Of a stretch of DNA of 64,000 bases, positions 53,079-62,531 are shown piece by piece. Source of the DNA: Clostridium swellfunianum (GTDB lineage: Bacteria > Bacillota > Clostridia > Clostridiales > Clostridiaceae); assembly GCF_023656515.1 (NCBI RefSeq), contig NZ_JAMOFV010000006.1, positions 2,729,957 to 2,793,956 on the forward strand, in the 5' to 3' direction. The notes beneath the pieces were generated by a model. It saw only the letters and a list, made by a program, of their open reading frames with translations, did not search any database and was not told the DNA's origin. Made by a program: the position numbers and the translations under genes. Positions within the stretch are counted from its first letter, which is position 1. Each line of letters starts with the position of its first letter.

Positions 53079-54710
53079 TTATTTGTTTTTCTTATAGTAT
53101 TCTTGTCCATAAGTAATGATATCTTGTCCGCCTGCTGCTAACCATTTTTTCTGAAGTTCAGCCCAAGCTCCGTTAAAATCGTCGCCCATTACAGCCTTAA
53201 GCCAACCTTCTCCATAGATTGATCTTAGCTTAGTTTGATCTCCAAGAATTTTGTCATCAAACACATTCATTAATGGTGGAGCCATAGTATATTTTGCATT
53301 GGTAGCAACAAAGTTTGTAAAATCCCCTACAGCCATCTCTGATGGAATCCATGGTTGCAGCTTCTTGAATGCTTCGTCATAGTTGTAGTTATTTTCCTTA
53401 ATCGGAATATATGCGTATTCAAAGTAATTCATAGCACCCCAGGCAAGTGGATAAAGATATCCATTCTTCTTTGTATCCCAATCCTTATCACATTCAGCCT
53501 TATTTACAGTATAAACTCTGCGGCCATTTTCTTCTTTTACATCTGTAAAATGTATTCCCTTAATACCAAATTCAGTTAATTCTCTACCTTCTGTAGTTAG
53601 TGTATATTCTATTAACTCTAAAACTTTTTCAGGATTTTTAGAAGTTTTAGGAATAACATTTCCTCTCCAGAAACCGCCTGAATGACCTAAATTTGCAGGT
53701 ACCCCATTCTCTCCTTTTAGTGGTGAAAGATATGCTACTTTAGCATTAGGATTAACTGCCTTAGCCTTTTGCAAAAATAAGTCTGGTTTAGTAGTAGATG
53801 CAATACCGTATTTTCCTGCTCCAAAGTCATCTGACTCAGGGCCTTGTGCTCCGTCTGGTTTTAAACTGAGCCAATCCTTATTAATAAGATCCTCTTTTAC
53901 TAATTTTCTAAAGAAAGCAGTTGCTTCTTTTGCATATGGTGAAGCTTCATATCTTGTAATACTTCCATCTGGCATTGCCACCCAATTATCTGTTCTACCA
54001 GCTATGGCATACGACTTTGATATGAATTGTCCAAGCTGAGTAATTGAAGGGTCTGACATACCACTTGCTCTTGTATAAACTCCATAAGTATCATTTTTAC
54101 CATTCTTATCAGGATCGTTTTCCTTAAAGGCTTTTGCCACCTTATAGAATTCTTCGAGATTTGTTGGCATGCTTAAGCCTAAGTTTTCTAACCAATCAGT
54201 ACGAATTATCCAACCCCACTGCATTGGAGCAAGTCCTAACGGCTTAAAGTATGACTTTCCATCTATTTTGAAGCCTTTGTAAACATCAGAATTAATTACA
54301 GCGCTAATATTTGGATACTTTCCGCTTTTCAAGTAATCATCATAAGATAAAATCAACCCATTTTTAGCCCATTCGTTTAATGTCTTTCCTGGGTCACATG
54401 TAGCAAGGTCAAATTCTTCTCCGGATGCCATCATAAGGTTAAGCTTGTTTGCAAACTGGTCATTAGGTATACTTACAATTTCAATCTTAGTATTAGTTCT
54501 CTTTTGTAATTCTTGAAGTATACGATCCTTCTCCGGATCCTGCTCATTTGCAGCACGTACCCATCGGATCTTAACTGGCTCGGTTGACTTTTGTTCAGTA
54601 CCTGCAGTATTCTTGGATTGCCCCTTGGTTGAACAGCCACCTAACACTGAAGATATCATTATGATTGACAGCGACATCGTCAAAAGTTTGATAATGCTTT
54701 TCCTATTCAT
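53079..54710 (-). CDS. Extracellular oligosaccharide-binding lipoprotein (LplA-type)
   Basis: 543 residues from the ATG at 54710 (AGGAG upstream). Lipoprotein signal peptide 'LLTMSLSIIMISSVLGGCST' with lipobox LGGC and lipidated Cys 26. The mature part has the solute-binding fold for large sugars ('EFDLATCDPGKTLNEWAKNG', 'WGWIIRTDWLENLGLSMPTN', 'DGSITRYEASPYAKEATAFF'). Such LplA/YtcQ-type proteins bind oligosaccharides. Together with two permeases it forms an importer; the ATPase (MsmX-like) must be encoded elsewhere. Likely ligand: sialylated oligosaccharides. Confidence 0.9.
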   Translation of the reverse strand: MNRKSIIKLLTMSLSIIMISSVLGGCSTKGQSKNTAGTEQKSTEPVKIRWVRAANEQDPEKDRILQELQKRTNTKIEIVSIPNDQFANKLNLMMASGEEFDLATCDPGKTLNEWAKNGLILSYDDYLKSGKYPNISAVINSDVYKGFKIDGKSYFKPLGLAPMQWGWIIRTDWLENLGLSMPTNLEEFYKVAKAFKENDPDKNGKNDTYGVYTRASGMSDPSITQLGQFISKSYAIAGRTDNWVAMPDGSITRYEASPYAKEATAFFRKLVKEDLINKDWLSLKPDGAQGPESDDFGAGKYGIASTTKPDLFLQKAKAVNPNAKVAYLSPLKGENGVPANLGHSGGFWRGNVIPKTSKNPEKVLELIEYTLTTEGRELTEFGIKGIHFTDVKEENGRRVYTVNKAECDKDWDTKKNGYLYPLAWGAMNYFEYAYIPIKENNYNYDEAFKKLQPWIPSEMAVGDFTNFVATNAKYTMAPPLMNVFDDKILGDQTKLRSIYGEGWLKAVMGDDFNGAWAELQKKWLAAGGQDIITYGQEYYKKNK

Positions 54711-54780
54711 TTCATACCTCTCCTTTATTTTTAGTAGAAAACTTTGTTTACTTATATAATCCACCTATGGGGGATTTTCA

Positions 54781-55647
54781 TTATTCCTTCACAGCACCCA
54801 TCATTATTCCCTTAGTAAAATACTTCTGCACAAATGGATAAATTAAAAGTACTGGAATCATTCCTATAATGATGCAAGCCATTTTAAACTGCTCCATATT
54901 AGATCCTGAAGTCATTACCCCTACTTCTGCAGTTACTAAATCTTGAATAATCATCTGTCTTAGTAAAACCTGCAACGGAAACATTTTATTTGAATTTATA
55001 AACAGTGTTGCCGAAAAGTAATCGTTCCATAAGGCTACTCCATAAAATAAACTAACAGCAGCAAATACTGGCATGGATATTGGAATTACTATCTTAAAAA
55101 GTATTTGTATGTCGTTATATCCATCAATTTTAGCAGCCTCCTCAAGGCTTTCAGGAATTCCGGCAAAGTAATTTTTCATGATAATTAAGTTATAAGTGGA
55201 GATAGCTGTAGGTAAAACCAATGCCCAAATTGTATCAATTAATTTTAAATTTCTAACAAGCACATAAAATGGAACTAATCCACCACTGAAAAACATTGTA
55301 AATACCAGCAATCGGAATATTATGGCTCTACCAGGCAGATTCTTTTTTGAAAGTGCATAAGCACCACAACTGGTAAGCAACATACTAATCGTAGTTCCTA
55401 ATGCAGTTATTTGAACGGATCTTAATAACGCTTTTGCAATCCCACCAATACTACCAAGTGCTCGTTTGTATTCAGTAAGGCTGAAGCTTTTGGGAATTAA
55501 GTGATATGGGTCTGTTAAATATACTTCTTGCGAGGAGAAAGATATAACTATTATTCTCCATAAAGGTAATAATATAATGATGGCTGCTAATCCGAGGATT
55601 AGATATATGATAACATCAGCTATAGAAAATTTTTTTTGTATAGGCAT
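54781..55647 (-). CDS. Carbohydrate ABC transporter permease (LplC/YtcP-type)
   Basis: 288 residues with six membrane segments. The start 'IIYLILGLAAIIILLPLWRI' and the cytoplasmic EAA loop 'ESLEEAAKIDGYNDIQILFK' are characteristic of LplC-type permeases, as is the C-terminus 'YPFVQKYFTKGIMMGAVKE'. It pairs with the LplB-type permease 21 bases upstream and with the lipoprotein downstream. Transports an oligosaccharide, probably sialylated. Confidence 0.93.
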   Translation of the reverse strand: MPIQKKFSIADVIIYLILGLAAIIILLPLWRIIVISFSSQEVYLTDPYHLIPKSFSLTEYKRALGSIGGIAKALLRSVQITALGTTISMLLTSCGAYALSKKNLPGRAIIFRLLVFTMFFSGGLVPFYVLVRNLKLIDTIWALVLPTAISTYNLIIMKNYFAGIPESLEEAAKIDGYNDIQILFKIVIPISMPVFAAVSLFYGVALWNDYFSATLFINSNKMFPLQVLLRQMIIQDLVTAEVGVMTSGSNMEQFKMACIIIGMIPVLLIYPFVQKYFTKGIMMGAVKE

Positions 55648-55667
55648 TATTGAATCCTCCCCTCGTT

Positions 55668-56612
55668 TTAATATACGCTCTCTTCTCCAAAGGCTTTTAC
55701 TACCCTATTTGAAGTCACAAGTAAAAAGGTACATATTACTGATTTTAAAAGTCCAGCTGCAGCCGCATAACTAAATTTGCCATCTCCTAAAGCTGTTCTG
55801 AAAATATAAGTGTCAAGAATATCACCAGTTGAATATACCATAGGATTGTAGAAGTTATAAACCTGGTCGAAACCCCATGTTAAAACCCTGCCAATTGTTA
55901 GAATAAACATTATTAGAATAACGCTGCGTATTCCTGGCAGTGTAACATTCCATAAGAGAGACCAACGTCCCGCACCATCCATCACTGCCGCTTCATAATG
56001 CTCTGTACTTATGCTCGCCATAGCTGCTACATAAATTACAGTTGAAAATCCTGCTTCTTTCCAAAGATCTGTTAATATCAATATCGGCCTAAATATTTCG
56101 GGTTTTGTCATTAAGTCCGAGGCATGTCCTGCAAACAATGCCGCAAGAATCCCTGACTCAGGGCTAAAGAAGGTTACAAATATTGAAGCAACTATAACCC
56201 ATGAAATAAAATGTGGCAAATATATAACGGTCTGAACAGATTTACGAAATTTGCTATGCCTTACCTCATTTAAAAGTAGTGCTATAACTATAGGAATTGG
56301 AAATTGTGTAAGCAGGCGATATATCGCAATAATAACTGTGTTCCAAAAAGCTCTCCAAAAATCTGCATCACTAAATAATTCTACAAAATGCTTCAAACCC
56401 ACAAAAGGACTGTTAAAAAAACCTTTACTCATTGTGAAATCCTGAAAGGCCATTATTATTCCATACATTGGCACATAACAGAAAATTAGATACCAGACAA
56501 GCACAGGAATAAGCATGATATACAAATATTTATAATTTAATATATTTTTCCATTGTTTTTTGAAACTTCGTTTTGTATTCGTTTTCGATGTTTGCATCAC
56601 TTCAGTATTCAT
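55668..56612 (-). CDS. Carbohydrate ABC transporter permease (LplB/YtcQ-partner type)
   Basis: 314 residues from the ATG at 56612 (AGGAG seven bases upstream; the longer frame to 56636 is less likely). Six membrane segments; 'YIMLIPVLVWYLIFCYVPMY', 'MAFQDFTMSKGFFNSPFVGL' and the EAA loop 'HYEAAVMDGAGRWSLLWNVT' are LplB-type. First gene of the importer-sialidase-nan unit. Upstream are a TATAAT-like -10 and a 14-bp palindrome centred on GTAC. Confidence 0.92.
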   Translation of the reverse strand: MNTEVMQTSKTNTKRSFKKQWKNILNYKYLYIMLIPVLVWYLIFCYVPMYGIIMAFQDFTMSKGFFNSPFVGLKHFVELFSDADFWRAFWNTVIIAIYRLLTQFPIPIVIALLLNEVRHSKFRKSVQTVIYLPHFISWVIVASIFVTFFSPESGILAALFAGHASDLMTKPEIFRPILILTDLWKEAGFSTVIYVAAMASISTEHYEAAVMDGAGRWSLLWNVTLPGIRSVILIMFILTIGRVLTWGFDQVYNFYNPMVYSTGDILDTYIFRTALGDGKFSYAAAAGLLKSVICTFLLVTSNRVVKAFGEESVY

Positions 56613-56647
56613 GTATCTTCTCCTTATAATCTTCATATTACCTGACT

Positions 56648-56673
56648 AAGTGGTACCACTTGTACTTATTATA
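56648..56673 (-). promoter_or_regulatory. GTAC-centred operator and -10 box of the importer operon
   Basis: AAGTGGTACCACTT (56648-56661) is a perfect 14-bp palindrome, just downstream of TATAAT (56668-56673, minus strand). No -35 box is well placed (ACTTTT at 17 bases), so activation by the YesN-type regulator is likely. The palindrome position suits repression by the GntR/LacI-type protein encoded at 61.3-62.4 kb. Confidence 0.6.
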
Positions 56674-56789
56674 AATTGATGCAAAAAATAAAAGTATGAC
56701 CCTAACATAACATTTGTTACGTTTTTTTAACCATTTCATATTTTCTTCATCTTTATGGTTAGTTTAAATTATAAAAATGAAGAAAATAA

Positions 56790-56823
56790 AACAGCAGGGC
56801 TACGTTAAATTGTAGCCCTGCTG
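56790..56823 (-). terminator. Terminator of the kinase gene
   Basis: Minus-strand stem CAGCAGGGCTAC / GTAGCCCTGCTG with loop AATTTAAC, followed by TTTTATTTTC. The stem begins inside the last codons of the kinase gene. Confidence 0.85.
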
Positions 56824-59544
56824 ATCTAATAACGGAAAATTGATAGTGACCACTGCCCCTTTTCCTAAAATACTATCTATTTCTATGCCATATTCATCAC
56901 CAAAATATAATTTTATCCGTTCATGGACATTTATTATTCCAATACTTTGTCCTTTAGTTTTACCTTCCAGCCTTTCCTTTATTTCGCTCAGCTTATCTTT
57001 GCTCATCCCAGCCCCATCATCACTTACTGATATCTTTAATCTGTCATTAAGCTTATGAATCGCTACTATAATAGTTCCACCATCTTCAGTTACCTCCAGT
57101 CCGTGATAAATTGCATTTTCCACTATTGGCTGAAGAGTCAACTTTAGAACTGGAGTTTCCATCATGTCGTCACTTACATCGTAAATTACTTTAATCTTAT
57201 CCCCAAATCTCATTTTCTGAATATCTACATAAGTTTTTACATGAGCCATTTCCTCTCCAAACCTTACTATTTTTTCACCTCTTGTTATACTTGTTTTAAA
57301 CAATGCTATAAGCAGTTTAATCATTTGTTCTGTTCTAGGGTCTTTGATGAAAGCCATATATTGTGCAGTTTTTAAGGTATTATATAGAAAGTGCGGATTT
57401 ATTTGTGATTGCAGTAAATTAAGTTCATATTCTTTAGCCTTAATTTCTGCATCTTTTATCTTAACCTCAGAAGTATACTTTTCTTCAATTAATAGATTAA
57501 TACGGTCAAGCATATCATTAAAGCTATTGCCTAATTCGCTTATTTCATCCTCAGCAGTACTCTTAAAACGAGTTTTTAAGTTTCCTCTCTTCACATTTCT
57601 AACTATTTTAATCAAAGATGATATATTTAGTGAAAGTATGGAAGAAAATCCATAGGAGAATCCAAAACTTAGGATAACAAGTCCAATGAGTACAATAACA
57701 CTGTAAACAAGTATATTTTCATTCTCATTGAAATTCTTTAAAAGAAATACTAAACTCCACTGGTTTTCATCAAAGTATTTCGATATCATTAGATAGTTAT
57801 TACCATTTTCCCGAAAAGATATCCTTTCATTCTTTTCAAATGAAGGTTTGTTAAATATTAATATATCTGATAATCCCTTCTTATCACTGCTCCCAATATC
57901 ACTAAAGATATTATTGCCAGTCCTATCTACAAGATAAAGATCCAAATAGCTATATTTCAAGAATACATTCAGCATCTTCTCAATATCTTCACCATTAAAA
58001 TCAATTAAAATAAAACCTAATAGTTTTCCAGCTTCTATGCCGTCTGCTGCACCTCTAATCTGCATTCCTATACGTATGCCTTTCTTATTAAAAGGTGATT
58101 CCGTATAGCTTCGCCATAGAAAAGCACTAAAATTATTTCTAACATAATCCAAATCAGCTTTTGTATCAGGGCGCATCATGAATGGTCCCCCGTAAGTAGA
58201 AGAGTATACCAGCCTTTCCTCGGTGTCATATATAGTAATATTAGAAATACCCTTATCAAATAAATTTCTAGATAGGATAATATTATTCATCTCGTCCCGT
58301 ATTTCATTATCTAAATTATTGGAAGAATTACTAACATCAAGAAGCTTTTGTACCTTCTCGTTGAAAGAAGAAGTTTCTATTGTCATCCTCCGGTAATTAT
58401 TGTAGACAAATTGCATCTGTTGATAGAGAATTTGAGCACTATATTCAAAAACGGAGCCTACTTTGTTCTCTACTGTATTTCTGGCTGAAAAATATGAACT
58501 ACCTGTAATTAAAACAACCGGAACAGTTACTATAGTGCAATACAAAATAAGCAGAGTCAATTTGAAGCCAATGTTTCTCTTGAAAAACACAATTGGCTTA
58601 TTTTCAATATAACTGTGATTTAACTCACTTATCTGCGCCTCCATATTTTTAATAGGCTTAACGATTTTTTTGCCTGTGATAGTCAATATAACTACAGACA
58701 AAATAAGGCATACTATTCCAATTTTTATATTAGCTGTAAGGTTTTTATTAATAGACTCCTGAAGCTTATCAAAAGTAAATGTATTTGTTATAGTCCACCC
58801 TTCATAGTTTAATGCATTTTTAAATGAGAACTTTTGTCCAGTCAACTCATCATCATTTACATTGTAGGTCAACTCAGCGGAGTTTCCGGCATTATCGGTA
58901 ATAAAAATCCCGTTTCCTGCAAACTGCATTTCCTCAATGAGTTTTTTACTTAATACTACAACCATATATGCCTTAATTTCATTACTATAAGGCTCAAATA
59001 CAGGACTTATAATTGCTAATCTTTCATAATTTCCTTCTTTATATCTATCAAGGAAAAACTGACTTTTTGAGTTTTGAAGCAAAGGTTTGTTTAGATTATT
59101 ATAGAATTCTGCAGCTCCATATTTTTCATAATATTTCCCTACAGAATTACAAGCCTTGATAAAAATATTTCTATTATAGTCAACTACTAGTACTGCGTCT
59201 ACCTTATCATTACTTAAAATAAGATTTTTCAAGAATGATTCATAGTCCTTCTGCGCTTTTATTAGAACATATGGATCTGATTCATTTGAACTTATTATAC
59301 TGTCAAAATACTGATTTTTCATCGACATACTAACGATATTTGCAAATTCCCCTAAATAAGTGTTGGCTTTTTCAACTGCTGCACCGGTTGCTATTTCATT
59401 TACGCGTTCAAACTGAGACAAAATAAATCTATTCGTAACAAAGTAGCAAGTTATGGTAGTTAACCCTATAGATATCAATGAAAGAATAATTCCAAAAAGG
59501 ATGATTTTCTTTTCCAGAGACTTTTTAAAGCTAAATTTTATCAT
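56800..59544 (-). CDS. YesM-type sensor histidine kinase with two stacked sensor modules
   Basis: 914 residues, against about 580 for typical YesM. Membrane segments at about 15-35, 275-290, 328-350 and 612-632 frame two extracellular sensor domains (40-270 and 352-608). The first is followed by an incomplete HAMP-like piece 'KKIVKPIKNMEAQISEL', the second by a full HAMP (633-690). The kinase has the His_kinase motif 'LLQSQINPHFLYNTLKTAQY' (His 718) and ATPase boxes 'VENAIYHGLE' and 'SDDGAGMS'. It partners the AraC-type regulator encoded just upstream and should sense an extracellular sugar. Confidence 0.9.
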   Translation of the reverse strand: MIKFSFKKSLEKKIILFGIILSLISIGLTTITCYFVTNRFILSQFERVNEIATGAAVEKANTYLGEFANIVSMSMKNQYFDSIISSNESDPYVLIKAQKDYESFLKNLILSNDKVDAVLVVDYNRNIFIKACNSVGKYYEKYGAAEFYNNLNKPLLQNSKSQFFLDRYKEGNYERLAIISPVFEPYSNEIKAYMVVVLSKKLIEEMQFAGNGIFITDNAGNSAELTYNVNDDELTGQKFSFKNALNYEGWTITNTFTFDKLQESINKNLTANIKIGIVCLILSVVILTITGKKIVKPIKNMEAQISELNHSYIENKPIVFFKRNIGFKLTLLILYCTIVTVPVVLITGSSYFSARNTVENKVGSVFEYSAQILYQQMQFVYNNYRRMTIETSSFNEKVQKLLDVSNSSNNLDNEIRDEMNNIILSRNLFDKGISNITIYDTEERLVYSSTYGGPFMMRPDTKADLDYVRNNFSAFLWRSYTESPFNKKGIRIGMQIRGAADGIEAGKLLGFILIDFNGEDIEKMLNVFLKYSYLDLYLVDRTGNNIFSDIGSSDKKGLSDILIFNKPSFEKNERISFRENGNNYLMISKYFDENQWSLVFLLKNFNENENILVYSVIVLIGLVILSFGFSYGFSSILSLNISSLIKIVRNVKRGNLKTRFKSTAEDEISELGNSFNDMLDRINLLIEEKYTSEVKIKDAEIKAKEYELNLLQSQINPHFLYNTLKTAQYMAFIKDPRTEQMIKLLIALFKTSITRGEKIVRFGEEMAHVKTYVDIQKMRFGDKIKVIYDVSDDMMETPVLKLTLQPIVENAIYHGLEVTEDGGTIIVAIHKLNDRLKISVSDDGAGMSKDKLSEIKERLEGKTKGQSIGIINVHERIKLYFGDEYGIEIDSILGKGAVVTINFPLLDQQGYNLT

Positions 59545-59549
59545 ACAAC

Positions 59550-59600
59550 ATCCTCGTATTCCTTTTTTTACACATAACCATTATTAATCATCATGCTCCT
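59550..59600. repeat. Diverged copy of the 45-bp repeat of 28.4 kb
   Basis: Plus-strand sequence GTATTCCTTTTTTTACACAT and on to ATTATTAATCATCATGCTCC aligns over about 46 bases to the tandem repeat at 28343-28432 (roughly 70 percent identical). As there, it lies directly before a minus-strand start codon and supplies GAGGA as ribosome binding site. Confidence 0.6.
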
Positions 59601-59612
59601 CATAAGTTTTGG

Positions 59613-61223
59613 TTAACCTTTATATTTTTCTCTGTATTCCAAAGGTGTAAGGCCCGTTACGCTTCTAAAAAGTTCACTAAAATAGCGAGGCTTCTCATAA
59701 CCAACCAAACTTGACACCTCATAAACTCTATAGTTAATATCCCTTAGAAGTCTTTTTGCTTCTTCAATCCTTACCTCAATGAGTATGTGTTTAAAGGTTT
59801 CTCCTAAATCCTTACTGAAAAGCCTTGAAAGATGAACTGGATGAACATTTACATACCTTGCTAACTCCTCAAGGCTTATTTGTGCAGAGTAATTTTCCCT
59901 TATATAGCCTAGTGCTTCATCTACAATTCTTCTATTTTGCATATTATTATCTTCATTTACTAAAGAAAACGCCTCAACAATAAAAACTTCCAGCTTTCTA
60001 AAAATCATCTCTATAGTCTCACAATATCCAATCTCTTTTATTATATAGTTTGATTTTTCAAGCAATGCATCAGACCTTATTCCCATTTCCTTCAGATCTG
60101 TCATTACTTCCAGGATTAACCTAACTACGTATCCTGAGATCATATCAATATCTGTTAATTTAGATGATATAAATTCATTTTTAACTTTTTCAATAAACTC
60201 AATCAATTTAACGGGCTCTTTACTATGAACGAGAGGTATTATTTCTTTCAACAATCGTTCTTCTTTCATATAGGTCAGCTTTTGTCTGTTATTGTAACCT
60301 ATCTCACAGTCATTGATAATGCAATTGTTAATATAAGCCTTGTGAAGGAAAGTCCTTCTAGCACTCTTATAGGAGCTGCATATGTCTTTCAAATTATCTG
60401 CCATTCTTCCAATAACACAGGATATATCAAGACATTCTCCTTCGCTTTTTTCATGCAATCCCAGCTCTTCTTTTAGATTCTTATATACTTCATTTATAGA
60501 TTGTTCCAATTCTTTTTCTGAAATAGTCCAAACAACACAGACCATATCATTTAAAAAGATAACAAATCCTTTATTCTGAATTTCAATATTTTCATATAGA
60601 TAGCCTCGGATAAATTCATTTATTCTACGTACTCTGTCTGCACCGGAATAAAAGGTCATAAGTTTATATTCGTCAAGCCCAAACAAAGAAATGCCATACG
60701 TGGGTTTTTTTTCAGGAATACCAATTTTTCGAATCATAGCTTCAGTTTTATCGTCAAAACCCGAAGCACTTTCCATAATGCTTTTGAAGAGTAGCTCCCG
60801 CTGCCTCCATATATCTTCGCTATCCATACTTATTTGATTTTCTTTATCTAAAACTTCTTTAAGCTTTGTAAAATGATTAACTATTTCATCTTCCCCGTCA
60901 GACTTTAAAATATATCCGTAAATCCCACACTCTATACCTTTCCTTGCATAGTCAAATTCATTAAATGCACTAAATAAAGTTACCTTAGTTTTCGGAAGTC
61001 TGGTTTTTACTTCCATAGCCAATTCAAGACCATTTAATACCGGCATACGTATATCTGTCAGAATAGCATCTACTTCTGTTTTGTCTAAAAATTCCAGAGC
61101 CTTGTATCCATTTTCGCATACCCCTGCTACTTCAAAACCAATGGAATTCCAATCAATAATTATTGGCATAACACCCCTAAAAATTTCTTCATCTTCAACA
61201 ATAAGTAGCTTATACACCTTCAA
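59613..61223 (-). CDS. YesN-type response regulator with AraC DNA-binding domain
   Basis: 536 residues. Receiver with 'LLIVEDEEIFRGVMPIIIDW', phosphoacceptor Asp 57 in 'DAILTDIRMPVLNGLELA' and Lys in 'YGYILKSDGEDEIVNH'. A middle region of about 300 residues has no clear family. The C-terminal AraC domain carries two HTHs: 'ISLEELARYVNVHPVHLSRL' and 'YRVYEVSSLVGYEKPRYFSE', ending 'RSVTGLTPLEYREKYKG'. It is 68 bases upstream of the kinase gene. Likely activator of the sialo-oligosaccharide importer operon. Confidence 0.92.
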   Translation of the reverse strand: MKVYKLLIVEDEEIFRGVMPIIIDWNSIGFEVAGVCENGYKALEFLDKTEVDAILTDIRMPVLNGLELAMEVKTRLPKTKVTLFSAFNEFDYARKGIECGIYGYILKSDGEDEIVNHFTKLKEVLDKENQISMDSEDIWRQRELLFKSIMESASGFDDKTEAMIRKIGIPEKKPTYGISLFGLDEYKLMTFYSGADRVRRINEFIRGYLYENIEIQNKGFVIFLNDMVCVVWTISEKELEQSINEVYKNLKEELGLHEKSEGECLDISCVIGRMADNLKDICSSYKSARRTFLHKAYINNCIINDCEIGYNNRQKLTYMKEERLLKEIIPLVHSKEPVKLIEFIEKVKNEFISSKLTDIDMISGYVVRLILEVMTDLKEMGIRSDALLEKSNYIIKEIGYCETIEMIFRKLEVFIVEAFSLVNEDNNMQNRRIVDEALGYIRENYSAQISLEELARYVNVHPVHLSRLFSKDLGETFKHILIEVRIEEAKRLLRDINYRVYEVSSLVGYEKPRYFSELFRSVTGLTPLEYREKYKG

Positions 61224-61281
61224 GCACCTCCTGAATTTTTTACTATTTAAAACTGCAGATTCACATCTCTGAACAGATTAA

Positions 61282-62376
61282 TTATATTTTAAAACTGCTT
61301 TCTCTCATCTTAAGTTCCGGCTGTAAAACAACAATTTTATTGTTAGGTATCATTTCCCCATTCATTTTACTTATCAACAATTCGGCAGCTTTAGTGCCTG
61401 TCTCGTAAGTTTTAAATCTTACTGAAGTAAGTTTCGCAGGAAGCATCTCACATATACTTGTATTGTCATAACCTACAATTCCGACATCTTCCCCAATTGC
61501 TAACCCAGCTTCAGTAATTGCTTCATAAGCTCCCATTGCGATATCATCATTAAAGCAAAATATTGCATCCGGCCTTTTACCTTTATCCTTTGATAGCAGC
61601 ATTTTTGTGCTATTGTATCCATGCTTTTCTTCACCAGAAGTTTCTTCAAATACTACTAATTCCTCATTAAGCTCAGCCCCTGCTTCATATAGAGCACTTA
61701 CATATCCTTGATATCTTTCAACAGATGCAGAATACATAAATCTTGAAACATATGCAATATTCCTATATCCATTTTCCAGAAGATGTTTTGTTGCAATATA
61801 TCCTCCATAAAAATTATTAGACATTACTTTAGGAGCCTCAATATCATCTACACCTCTATTACAAAATACAAAAGGGATTTTTCTTTCTTTCAGCAATCTA
61901 AATGAGTTTATATCTTTCTTCTCAGAAATAGCAGGAACTATAATTAAACCTTTAACACCTGATTCAATCAACTTGCTAATTTGCTTTGCTTGTTTATCTG
62001 CATCATTATCAGAATTACATATTATAACATTCACATCGTTTACACTGGCGACATCTCCGATACCCCGTAATATACCAGGATATGCGTCATTCATTATGTT
62101 TGGCAGAATAATCCCTAAACTGATTGCTTGTCCTTCGTCAAGCTGTTGAATAGCTTTTACTTCTCGTTCACTAACAAAAGTTCCACTGCCATTGAGAGAA
62201 TATAAATATCCTTCTCCTATCAATTCCGATATAGCTCTGTCAATTGTGGTTCTTGTTACATTATACTTTTTTACCATGTCAGTTCTCGATGCAATACGCT
62301 CATTCGGAGACATGGATTTTATCTCCTCTATGATATTTCTTTTTATCTGCTTATACAATAGATTACTATTTTCCAT
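61282..62376 (-). CDS. GntR/LacI-hybrid transcriptional regulator (AraR-like)
   Basis: 364 residues. An N-terminal GntR winged helix ('LLYKQIKRNIIEEIKSMSPN', 'SRTDMVKKYNVTRTTIDRAI', 'GEGYLYSLNGSGTFVSEREV') is joined to a LacI-type periplasmic-binding domain ('SLGIILPNIMNDAYPGILRG', 'PDAIFCFNDDIAMGAYEAIT', 'VGIVGYDNTSICEMLPAKLT'). This is the AraR architecture. It should be a sugar-released repressor, probably of the importer operon through the GTAC-centred palindrome. It forms its own unit with a good promoter. Confidence 0.93.
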   Translation of the reverse strand: MENSNLLYKQIKRNIIEEIKSMSPNERIASRTDMVKKYNVTRTTIDRAISELIGEGYLYSLNGSGTFVSEREVKAIQQLDEGQAISLGIILPNIMNDAYPGILRGIGDVASVNDVNVIICNSDNDADKQAKQISKLIESGVKGLIIVPAISEKKDINSFRLLKERKIPFVFCNRGVDDIEAPKVMSNNFYGGYIATKHLLENGYRNIAYVSRFMYSASVERYQGYVSALYEAGAELNEELVVFEETSGEEKHGYNSTKMLLSKDKGKRPDAIFCFNDDIAMGAYEAITEAGLAIGEDVGIVGYDNTSICEMLPAKLTSVRFKTYETGTKAAELLISKMNGEMIPNNKIVVLQPELKMRESSFKI

Positions 62377-62433
62377 ACAATCATCCTATCCCGACCGCTT
62401 GACACTCCGCAATCAATACTTATTAATGATTAC

Positions 62434-62462
62434 ATTATACTATACGTACTCCACATCGTAAA
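62434..62462 (-). promoter_or_regulatory. Promoter of the GntR/LacI-type regulator
   Basis: Minus-strand TTTACG, 17-base spacer, TATAAT, about 58 bases before the start codon. GGAGTACGTATAG in the spacer has a GTAC core like the importer operator, so autorepression is possible. Confidence 0.65.
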
Positions 62463-62517
62463 TATGCCCAACAAAAACCTGTCCGCTTGCCAGTCTGATT
62501 TTTGTTGGGCATATTTT
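62461..62517 (-). terminator. Long-stem terminator of the GH2-like gene
   Basis: Minus-strand stem AAATATGCCCAACAAAAA / TTTTTGTTGGGCATATTT (18 pairs) with a 20-base loop. The U-rich tract is inside the stem and only ATTTA follows, so efficiency is uncertain. Confidence 0.6.
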
Positions 62518-62531
62518 AAATTAATGTGTTT

